64,000 nt of DNA from Micromonospora sp. WMMD1120 (GTDB taxonomy: Bacteria > Actinomycetota > Actinomycetes > Mycobacteriales > Micromonosporaceae), in NCBI RefSeq assembly GCF_029626235.1, contig NZ_JARUBO010000005.1:6482001-6546000 (forward strand), written 5' to 3'. Under the pieces are notes generated by a model. The model was not told the origin of the DNA. It was given only the letters and a program-made list of their open reading frames with translations, and searched no databases. Shown piece by piece: positions 53,432 through 62,200 of the stretch. Position 1 is the stretch's first letter. Each line of letters opens with the position of its first letter. Both the position numbers and the translations under genes were made by a program.

Positions 53432-55777
53432 ATGACCCAGGCACGCCGGTGGGCGGTGGCCAGCGTCAGCAGTCTGCTCACCGTGGCCCTGGTCTGGCTC
53501 GCCTGCCAGCTGGGCTTCGATCTCGACGTGGAGACGTCGGCGACCGTCGCCGCGCTGGCCGCCGCGCTCGTCGCCGCCCCGCTGACCCAGTGGGCCAAGC
53601 AGGGGCCGGTCCGGGGCGTCGTCCGGCCGCCGGCCGTCGGCCCCGTCCGGCGACCGCCGCCGGACGCCCCCCGGTCCGGCGGCGGCACGGCACGGGCCTG
53701 GAACATCCCCAGCCGCAACGCCGGTTTCACCGGCCGCGACGAGCTGTTGACCGCGCTGCACGACCGCCTCCGTACGGGCGAGCCGGTGGCGGTGCTCGCC
53801 CTGCACGGCCTCGGCGGCGTCGGCAAGACGTCGCTCGCCGTCGAGTACGCCCACCGGTTCGCCGACGAGTACGCCCTGGCGTGGTGGGTCAACGCCGAAC
53901 AGAGCGGCCTGATCGGGGACCAGCTCACCGCCCTCGGTCTCGCCACCGGTTGGCTCACCGCCGCGTCGGACACCGACACCACCGCCCGGCAGGTGCTGCG
54001 TGAACTCCGCGAGGCCGGGCACTGGCTGCTCATCTTCGACAACGTCGAGGCGCCCGAGGATGTCGTGGCGTGGCTGCCGCAGGGCCCCGGTCACGTGATC
54101 GTCACGTCCCGCAACCCGGGGTGGCGGCAGGTGGCAACACTGCTCGATGTGGACGTGTTCGACCGCGCCGAGTCGGTGGCGCTGCTGCGCACACTCGCGC
54201 CCGAGCTGACCGTGGCGCAGGCCGAGCGCGTGGCCGACGCCGTCGGCGACCTCCCCCTGGCGGTGGCGCAGGCGGCCGGGGTGATCGGCGAGACGGCGAT
54301 GACCGCCGACGACTACCTGCGCGAGCTGACCCAGCACGGCGCCCAGGTGATGGCGGAGGGCAAGCCGCCGTCCTACCCGACGACGCTCGCCGCGACAGTG
54401 CAGATCTCGCTGGACCGACTGAACGCCAAGGACCCGGCCGCCGTGCAGCTGTTACGCCTCTGCGCCCTGCTCGCGCCGGAGCCCGTACCCATGGAGATCT
54501 TCACCGCCGCGCCCGCCGGCCTCCTTCCCGAGCCGCTGGCGTCCGTCGCCGCGTCCACGATGGCGATCCGCCGGTCGGTCGGGCTCCTCGCCCGGTACGG
54601 ACTGGCCAAGGCCGGGCCGGTCGGGCCGCAACTGCACCGCCTCACCCTGGCGATCGTCCGGGATCTCGCCGACCCGACGGCCCGGGCGACCACCCGGGAC
54701 CAGGTCGAAGCCCTCCTCGCCGCCGCGGCGCCCGGCCCGCACCACGAACCAACCTCCTGGCCCTACTGGGGGCGGTTCCTTCCCCACCTGCTGGCCGTCG
54801 ATCCGGGCGCGAGCAGGAACCCGGATCTCCGCCGGGTCGCGATCCAGGCCGGTTGGTACCTGCGCGGGCACGGAGACCTGAAGACCGGCCACGACATCAC
54901 CGAACAGCTCTACCAGCAGTGGCGTGGCCGGCTCGGCCCGGACGATCCGGCGACGCTCCAGGCCGCGCACAGTCTGGCGGACGCGCGGTCGCAGCTCGGC
55001 CAGCTCCAGGCCGCCCACGACATCGCGGCGGAGACGCTGCGTCGCCACCGGCGGGTGCTGGGCGACGACCACCTGGCCACGCTCAGCTCCGCCTGCACCC
55101 TCGGGCTGTGCCTGTACCGGCTCGGGCGGTCCACGGCGGAGGACCCTCCACCGTTCGAACGGGCGCGCGAGTTGCTGGCGGACACGCTGTCGCGGTTGCG
55201 GTCACGGTACGGCGAGGACCTGGGGTTGACGCTCGGCACCGCACACAACCTCGCGCTGACCCTGGGCGCGCTGGATCGCCACGAGGAGGCGCTCGCCCTG
55301 CACGAGGACACCGTCAACCGACGCCGTCGGGTGCTCGGCGAGGACCACCCGCACACCCTGCTCTCGGCGGGCGATCTCGCCGACGAGCTCGCCGCCGCGG
55401 GCCGACCGGCGGACGCGCTGGAGCTGCACCGGGACACCCTCGCCCGGCAGCGGCGGGTGCTCGGCGACGAGCACCCGTACACCATGCTGTCGGCCGCCCG
55501 GACGGCGGCGGTGCTCCACCACCTCGGTCGTTCGGCGGAGGCGCTCGCCCTCGGCCAGGAGACGCTGGAGCGTCAGGCGCGGGTCCTCGGTCCGGACCAC
55601 GTCGAGACCAGGGGCTCCGCGCGCGCGGTCAGCGCCTACCTGCGGGCGCTGGGGCGGCACCGGCAGGCACGCGCGAACGACGCCCGGTTCGGAGGGCTCC
55701 CGGTGGTGTCGAGCACCTCACCGGGAGCGCCGGGGACCTCGCCGACGGTGGTCCCCGGCCGTCCGGTCACACCTTGA
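53432..55777 (+). CDS. NB-ARC/TPR signalling ATPase with N-terminal membrane segments
   Basis: A 781-residue protein; GGAGGGAG sits 4 bases before the ATG. Two hydrophobic segments (about 7-30 and 38-54) come first, then a proline/arginine-rich linker, an NB-ARC ATPase (NAGFTGRDELL, Walker A GLGGVGKTSLA near 125, Walker B LLIFDNVE, ITSRN-type VIVTSRNPGW) and C-terminal TPR units, the clearest being three copies ending RRVLGxxH. It resembles actinomycete STAND-type ATPases such as those of FxSxx-COOH systems, but no precursor peptide or radical-SAM gene is present. It overlaps the convergent hydrolase gene by 11 bases. Confidence 0.85.
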   Translation: MTQARRWAVASVSSLLTVALVWLACQLGFDLDVETSATVAALAAALVAAPLTQWAKQGPVRGVVRPPAVGPVRRPPPDAPRSGGGTARAWNIPSRNAGFTGRDELLTALHDRLRTGEPVAVLALHGLGGVGKTSLAVEYAHRFADEYALAWWVNAEQSGLIGDQLTALGLATGWLTAASDTDTTARQVLRELREAGHWLLIFDNVEAPEDVVAWLPQGPGHVIVTSRNPGWRQVATLLDVDVFDRAESVALLRTLAPELTVAQAERVADAVGDLPLAVAQAAGVIGETAMTADDYLRELTQHGAQVMAEGKPPSYPTTLAATVQISLDRLNAKDPAAVQLLRLCALLAPEPVPMEIFTAAPAGLLPEPLASVAASTMAIRRSVGLLARYGLAKAGPVGPQLHRLTLAIVRDLADPTARATTRDQVEALLAAAAPGPHHEPTSWPYWGRFLPHLLAVDPGASRNPDLRRVAIQAGWYLRGHGDLKTGHDITEQLYQQWRGRLGPDDPATLQAAHSLADARSQLGQLQAAHDIAAETLRRHRRVLGDDHLATLSSACTLGLCLYRLGRSTAEDPPPFERARELLADTLSRLRSRYGEDLGLTLGTAHNLALTLGALDRHEEALALHEDTVNRRRRVLGEDHPHTLLSAGDLADELAAAGRPADALELHRDTLARQRRVLGDEHPYTMLSAARTAAVLHHLGRSAEALALGQETLERQARVLGPDHVETRGSARAVSAYLRALGRHRQARANDARFGGLPVVSSTSPGAPGTSPTVVPGRPVTP

Positions 55778-56855
55778 CGTGACACTCGTCGAGGAAATCG
55801 ACGATGTGGCCGAACACGTCCAGGGCGGCGCTCCGACCGATGATCGGGTCGACGTGCCCGTACCCGGGGATCTCGGCATAACGCACGTCCAGCTCCGGAT
55901 AGCGGGCGGAGAGCACCTGGTGGCACAGCTTGTTGGAGTCCAGCCAGAAACCGTTGCGGCTGCCACTGAGCAGGAGCAACGGCGCGTCGATGCGGCCGGC
56001 CTCGTCGAGCGCGTTCTCCGGCAGCCGGTCGTACCGGCCGTCGTCCAGGTCGTACCTGACCACCGTGTGCGCCAGCTCGATGCGGCGCAGGTGCGGCAGG
56101 ATCCACAGGGGCACCGTGCCGAACAGGCCGGCGAGCCGGTCATGGGTGACCTCGTCGATCTGGTGGTGCTCGAACAGCGACGCGCCCAGCCCCCACGCGT
56201 TGTTCTGCAGGACGTGGCAGGTCGGGTCGCTGCACTCGGCGCCTCGGGCCGCCGCCGCGTAGACCAGCGCGTAACGGGACAACAGTCCGACCTTCTTGAA
56301 GTCGGTCGGGAAGTTCACGAAGCGCGAGCGCAGGAACTCGGCGCCGAAGTGCATCCGGGTACGCGTCCGCCAGGAGATCCGTGGCGTCAGGAAGACGCCC
56401 TGGGCGACCACCGCGGTCAGCCCGGGCACCAGCCCCGCTGCCAGGCTCAGGGACAGTGACATGGCCCCGATGCAGTGCGCCACCACGGACAGCGGTCGGT
56501 CGCCGATCCGCTCACGGATCAGCGCCACCGCCTCCGGAATGTCGTAGAGCGCGACGTCGTCCAGCGTGTAGCGCTCCCGGCCCTCGTTGTACGGCAGGCG
56601 GCAACTCCCCCGCCAGTCCAGCAGCCACGGCTCGTATCCGGCCTCCAGCAGCACCTCCGCCAGGTTGCGGACCTCGGGAAGCACGAACATGTCGGCCGAC
56701 GCGGTGAGCCCGTGCAGCAGGAGCACCACCGGTCGGTCGCTGTCGTCACGCGGCGAGAGGCGGTACAGGCCCAGGCGGGTGCCGTCGGACGCGGTGAACG
56801 GGACATCCTCGACCGTGGCGCCGGTGAGCCGGGCGTTGAGCGGCTTGAGCCTCAT
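55767..56855 (-). CDS. Alpha/beta hydrolase of the GMC-oxidoreductase-associated type
   Basis: A 362-residue hydrolase: oxyanion-side VVLLLHGLTASADMF, WRGSCRLPYNEG, and a nucleophile elbow reading VAHCIGAMS, so the nucleophile position is Cys (HCIG) instead of the usual Ser. The late GSRNGFWLDSN and the histidine segment IPGYGHVDPIIG complete the triad. Similar domains occur fused to or beside cholesterol-oxidase-like enzymes. ATG at 56855 overlaps the stop of the reductase gene (ATGA), so it belongs to the polyketide operon at the right edge and may release or trim an acyl product. Confidence 0.85.
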   Translation of the reverse strand: MRLKPLNARLTGATVEDVPFTASDGTRLGLYRLSPRDDSDRPVVLLLHGLTASADMFVLPEVRNLAEVLLEAGYEPWLLDWRGSCRLPYNEGRERYTLDDVALYDIPEAVALIRERIGDRPLSVVAHCIGAMSLSLSLAAGLVPGLTAVVAQGVFLTPRISWRTRTRMHFGAEFLRSRFVNFPTDFKKVGLLSRYALVYAAAARGAECSDPTCHVLQNNAWGLGASLFEHHQIDEVTHDRLAGLFGTVPLWILPHLRRIELAHTVVRYDLDDGRYDRLPENALDEAGRIDAPLLLLSGSRNGFWLDSNKLCHQVLSARYPELDVRYAEIPGYGHVDPIIGRSAALDVFGHIVDFLDECHVKV

Positions 56856-59209
56856 GACAACTGCCTCCTGTTCTTGCTCAGCTTGCTGACCAACCGCTGC
56901 GGGTTGTCCCGGTCCCGGTCGATGGCGTCGCGGCGCAGGTCGAGCAGGTCGGCGCCCGCCCGCAGCGCCGGCTCCACCAGCCCCTTTGCCATCTCCCGGT
57001 AGAACCAGCCCAGCCAGGTGATCTTCGCCAGCCGCTGCGCCTGGGCCGAGAGCCGCGGGTTGGCGCTCAGCCCGTCGACCTGGTCCTTCAGGTACGCCGC
57101 GCTCGGTACCTGCACCTCTCCGGTGACCACTGCCGGCGCACCGGCACGACCGATGCTGATCTCGATCGCCCGGGTCTGCCGCCACAGGTCACGCCGCAGC
57201 CGGGCGGTCTTCCAGCCGTCCAGCCACCACTCACCGCCATCGGCGTCGACGAGGGTGAGCCGGTAGTGCAGCAGCGGATGGTCGGTGCCGTGCCGGTGCG
57301 GCACCCCCTCGTCCGGGCGCACCTCGATCTCGCCGTCGGTCACCGTCAACGGTTGCGCGTGCAACCGCGCGCAGGCCACAGTGCCGGTCACGTCGATCCG
57401 CCGCTGGCGGACCACCTGGTACATGCTGGCGACCGACAGGGTGAGCGCCATCGTGCAGCCGGTGGTGGCCACCTCGTCCCCGGGGGCGCCGACCAGGCCC
57501 GCCGCCCGCTCACTGAACCAGAGGTACGGCTGGTCGTGGCGGCTCGGCAGCGTGATCCGCCCGTCGTCGGCCATCCGCTCGAACGTCCTGAGCTGGGCGG
57601 CGGCGTCGTACCGGGCGGGCATCGGCAGATGGTGCCGGGCGATGAACGCCTCGGTGCGGTCGGCACGGGAGGCGGGGCCGAGCATGATCCCCTCGCACAG
57701 CTTCAGGGCCGCCGGGTTACGCAGCAGCCGGGCCATGAACTCCAGCTCCGGAACCGGGTCGGCCTCCTGCCGGGCGAGGACCTCCTCCCGCCACTGCTCC
57801 CAGCCCAGGACCCGGACGTTCATCCCGGCCATCTTCATGTCCTTGACCATCTCGGGCAGTGTGTCGGCGCGCCCGGTGAGGTGGTAGTTCCGCCCCCAGG
57901 CGTCGGGGTCGCAGACGATGGCGGCCGCGATCCGGCTGACCCAGTCGACCGGTGAGGTGTTCATCGCCTTGAACGCCGGGAGCAGCCGGTACCGGGAGGA
58001 CGCGACGAGGAAACCGGTGCTCAGGTCGTGGGCGTTGTAGGCGCCGGACTCGGTGTGCCCGTTGATCGCGCCGGGCCGCAGGAACGTCACGACGAGACCG
58101 TGTTCGCGGGCCCTGCGCAGCGCGGCCTCCGCCGCCCACTTCGACTTGTCGTATCCGGCGACCAGCCGGGTGATGTGCGCGACCGGGTCGTCCTCCCCCA
58201 TCGAGGTGACTCCCACCTCGTTGAAGACCGCCACCGAGGAGACGTGGTGCAGCGGCTTCGGACGGCCGGTCATGGCCAGCTCGGCGAGGCGCAGCGGGCC
58301 GATCACGTTGCTGCGACGCAGCGACGGGTAACCACGCAGGAAGTCCACAGCGGCGGCGACGTTGACGATCGCGTCCACGTCGTCGGCCAGCTCGGTCCAG
58401 CGCTGCTCGCTCCACCCCAGATGGGGCTCGCGGATGTCACCGGCGACCACTGTGACGCGCCTGCGCACCTCCGCCGACCAGGGCAACGAGAACTTCCGCA
58501 GACCCTCGCCGAGCCGTTGCCGGGCGGCCTCGTCGTCCGCCGCGCGAACCAGGCACACCACGTGGGCGTCGCTGCGCCGCAGCAGGTCCAGCAGCAGGTG
58601 GGTACCGAGGAAACCGTTGGCGCCGGTGAGCAGGATCCGGCGCGGCGGCTCGGGCGGCGGCGCCTCGCACCAGGGCAGCCGGTCGGCCAGCGCCAGGTCT
58701 TCGAGGATCATCTCGATGTCCTCGTCCGGGGTGCGGACCGGGACCGTCAGGGCGGTGCTGGTGGGACGGGTCTCCCGCGGGGCGCCGGCCCGGTCCTCCT
58801 CCGCCGCCGGCAGGCCGGCCGCGTGGGCCCAGCGGCGGGCCAGCTTCGCCGGGCGCGCGTCGGCGAACACGTCGTCGAGACTGAGGCGTACGCCGACCCG
58901 GCGGGCCAGGTCGGCGACCAGCTCGACGGCGTCGGTGGAGGACAGGCCGGCCTCGAACAGGTCGGTGTCCACGTCGGCCCGGACGCCGCGCAGGAACCGG
59001 CCCGCCGCGGCGACGATCGCGGTGGCCACCTGTTCGGCGCTGCTCGGAGCGGCGGCCATCACCGGCACGGCCCCGGCGTCCGGGCCGCGCAGCCGGGCGA
59101 GCAGTTCGGCCGCCTGCGCGCGGTTGCGCCCACTCCCCTCGATGAGCGCGCTGTCGGCCCGGCGGTCGACCACGCCGTTGCGGCCGGGTTCGGTGTCGGG
59201 TTCAGGCAT
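56852..59209 (-). CDS. ACP-thioester reductase with an additional C-terminal domain
   Basis: 785 residues. A carrier domain lies at about 55-130 (LFEAGLSSTDAVEL, Ser about residue 90). A thioester reductase/extended SDR follows at about 185-540, with NAD(P)-binding ILLTGANGFLGTHLL and catalytic Tyr-Lys in YDKSKW. Residues about 560-740 look like the beta-rich domain seen at the end of GMC-oxidoreductase/hydrolase fusions (GTVACARLHAQPLTVTDG, LLHYRLTLVD). TR domains release chains as aldehydes or alcohols by NAD(P)H reduction. Its start overlaps the stop of the PKS gene by 8 bases, so it is the probable off-loading protein for that line. Confidence 0.87.
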   Translation of the reverse strand: MPEPDTEPGRNGVVDRRADSALIEGSGRNRAQAAELLARLRGPDAGAVPVMAAAPSSAEQVATAIVAAAGRFLRGVRADVDTDLFEAGLSSTDAVELVADLARRVGVRLSLDDVFADARPAKLARRWAHAAGLPAAEEDRAGAPRETRPTSTALTVPVRTPDEDIEMILEDLALADRLPWCEAPPPEPPRRILLTGANGFLGTHLLLDLLRRSDAHVVCLVRAADDEAARQRLGEGLRKFSLPWSAEVRRRVTVVAGDIREPHLGWSEQRWTELADDVDAIVNVAAAVDFLRGYPSLRRSNVIGPLRLAELAMTGRPKPLHHVSSVAVFNEVGVTSMGEDDPVAHITRLVAGYDKSKWAAEAALRRAREHGLVVTFLRPGAINGHTESGAYNAHDLSTGFLVASSRYRLLPAFKAMNTSPVDWVSRIAAAIVCDPDAWGRNYHLTGRADTLPEMVKDMKMAGMNVRVLGWEQWREEVLARQEADPVPELEFMARLLRNPAALKLCEGIMLGPASRADRTEAFIARHHLPMPARYDAAAQLRTFERMADDGRITLPSRHDQPYLWFSERAAGLVGAPGDEVATTGCTMALTLSVASMYQVVRQRRIDVTGTVACARLHAQPLTVTDGEIEVRPDEGVPHRHGTDHPLLHYRLTLVDADGGEWWLDGWKTARLRRDLWRQTRAIEISIGRAGAPAVVTGEVQVPSAAYLKDQVDGLSANPRLSAQAQRLAKITWLGWFYREMAKGLVEPALRAGADLLDLRRDAIDRDRDNPQRLVSKLSKNRRQLS

Positions 59210-62200
59210 TGCCCGCCTCCAATGGCGACGTCGGTTCGGAATCCCAGGAGCGGAAGTCCCGGAGGTGATCGAGACCCACGGTGACGACCAGCCGGTCGGC
59301 GTCGACGTCACCGCCGCCCAGACGGGCGACCATCCGGCGGGCCGGAATGTTGCGCGGGGTGTTCTCCGCGGTGAGCCGGACAGCGGTGCAGCCCAGCGCC
59401 GCCGCCCGGTCCGCCAGCCAACCGAGCAGTCGGTCCTCCACGCCACGACCCAGCACACGGCAGCTGAGCATCCAGGCCAGCACGTCAAGGACGTCGTCGT
59501 CCGGGCGTACCGCGAGCACACCGATCTGGCCGTAGTCGCCGAACCGGTCGCGGGCGGCGGCGGTCCACACCTCGGCGTGCCGCCGCAGGCGGTCCAGGCT
59601 CTCGGCGTCGAGCTGGAGCGGCCGGAGGTTGAACTGGTTGGTGCGGCGGCTCAGCTGGATGGTGCGCTCGGCCGTCCGGTCGGTGACCGGGTCCACGTCG
59701 AGCCGCAGGTCCAGGCGCTCGATGAACTCGGCGAAACCCGCCTGGCCCCGCGCCTCGGTGCGCGCCTGCTCCTGCCGGTAGAACTCGGCCCGGCCGGCAT
59801 CCTCGACGGTGGCCGGACGAGGCACGACCGGCCAGATCCGGCGGACGAACGCGGCCAGCTCGACGGCCGGCGGGCAGGTCAGGCAGAGCACCTCGGGAAG
59901 GGCGGCACGGATGCCGGCGATCTCCACCGGGTTGTCGTCGAGGAACAGGAAGCTGTCCAGGCCCAGCGACAGCCGGTCGGCGATCGCCGCGATCCGCACG
60001 TGCTTCGGCTCCCAGCCGGCGGAGATGACGGTGAAGTCGGCGGGGCTCAGCAGGCAGTCCGGGCGGTCCAGGACGGCGCGCACCGTCGCCTCGTCGTTGT
60101 TGGACACCAGAGCCAGCAGCACGCCGGCCGACCGCCACCGCAGGAGCCGCCGGGCGAGCAGGTCCCGGGGGCCGGCAAGGTCGACGGCCGCGGGGCCGAC
60201 CTCACCGGCGACGCCGCCCCACAGCGTCTCGTCGCCGTCCACCACGATTACCTTGGGTGGCCGGCGGCGAGCCTGCGCGATCGCCTCGGCGGCGGCGAGC
60301 GCCACCCCGGCCTGGAACTCCTCCCGGAACGGCAGGTGCGCCATGGCGTCGGTGTGCTCGTCGAAGATCTCGTCCGGGGTGAACCCCTCGGCCCAGAATT
60401 CCGGAGGTAGGACGCCGACGCCCGGCGTGTCCTCCAGCCGGGCGACCACCTCCCGCGACCAGGCCGCGTCCGTCGGCTCCGGCAGCAGGCCCACGATCAG
60501 CGGCACCCCGGCCCGCTCGGCGAGGCCGGTGAGCGCGGCTGGGTACTCCTCGGCGAGTTGGGCCGGCAGGTCGTCGGTCGTCGGATGGAAGCGGGTCAGG
60601 TCCACGGCGCGCAGCAGCACCAGGCCGGCCACCGTTCCCGGGGCGGTGAACACCCCGGCCGGGTCGTGCAGGCTCGCCAGCACCTGGTGGTAGGGCGCGT
60701 CGACGATCTCGTACCGGTCGTCGTCCAGGGCCAGCCCGAGCATCGCGGGCAGGTTGCCCAGGGCGAAGGTCGCCGCGACGGCGACCTTCGGGACCGGCGA
60801 CGTGACCGGCGTACGCGCGTCGTCGGCGATCTCGGCGACCACCTCGAGGTAGCCGGCGACGAGACGGGCGCAGGACTCCTCGTCGAGGATGTCGGTGTTG
60901 TACTCCAGCCCCAGCTGGTCGAGCCCGGGCAGCACCGTCACCATGAGGTCCAGGTCGAAGTGGCCGGTGCCGACCGGCAGGATCTCCAGCCGGGTGCCGG
61001 CCAGCGCCTGCGGCGGGAGGTAGTTGAAGTAGACCTCGACGAGCGGGGCCTCCGGGCGGTGCAGGCCCTCCTCGATCAGGGCCGGCATCGCGTCGAGGAA
61101 GGTGACGCCCTGGTCCCGTACCCGGCTGAGCCGGTGTTCGGTCTGCCGCAGCAGATCTCCGGCCGGCGTGCCGGGCGCGACCTCGGCCGGGTACGGAATG
61201 GGCACCCCGAAGAACCCGATCGCCGTCGTGGCGTCCACGTGCAGCCGGGTGTCGATCGGCACGGCCAGCACGAAGCGTTCCCGGCCGCGCAGCCGGGCCA
61301 GGTGCACGGTGAGCGCGCCGAGCCAGAACGCCGCCGGTGTGACGTCCAGGCGGGTGGCCTGCTCCGCCACCCGTTCGGCCAGCCCCGGCGGCAGAGCCGC
61401 GTAGTGCGTGCCGGAGCGGTACGAGCGGCGCTCCGGTCGGGGCCGGGCCAGTTCCAGGTCGAGCCGCTGAACTCCGGCGAACTGTGCCCGCCGCGGCGCG
61501 GTGGGCTCCCCGGGCAACGCGGCCTGGGATCGCAGCAGCAACTCGATGTCGTCGTTCGTCGGCGCGGGCGCCGGCGCTCCGTTCAGCAGCGCGCCCGCCG
61601 CCACGCCGATCAACATGAGGGACGCCAGGTCGGCTACGGCGTGGTGGGCGCCGATCAGGAACACCTGGTCGCCGTCGGGATAGTGCAGCATCTCGAAGCG
61701 CCAGAGCGGAGGTGTCGCCAGGTCGAACGGCGGTGCGAGCAGTTCCTCGAGCCGTCGTCCGGGGTCTGTCCCGGCCGGCACCCGGGACCACCGGAGCAGC
61801 CCCGCACCGGCCTCCGCCGCCACCCGGAGCAGGAAGCCGCCGTCGTCGTCCGCGACGATCGCGGTGCGTAGGGCGGCGTGGGCGCCCGCCAGGCCCGCGC
61901 AGACCTCGGCGAGCCGATGTTCGTCGGCGTCCGCGCCCAGGCGTACGGCGAGTCCGATGTGGTGGGCGACAGCGGGCACGCCGCGCTGCTCGGTGCGGAT
62001 CAGCCGGACCACGTCGCGGGTCGCCGGCCACTCGATCGTGCCCTCCACCGGCGTTGTCGCGCCCGGTGTCACGGCGGTGTCCACACCCGCGGCACCGCTC
62101 AGGTGCTCGGCGATGCTCTCCACGGTGGCGCCGTTGAACATCATGGCGACCGGCAGGGCGCGGGCGAAGTCGGCCTGGATCAGGCTGCGGGCCTGCATGG

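Noticed and set aside
53432..55777. Assigning the NB-ARC/TPR gene to a complete FxSxx-COOH peptide system
   Set aside because: No short precursor with an FxSxx C-terminus and no radical-SAM maturase is found nearby.
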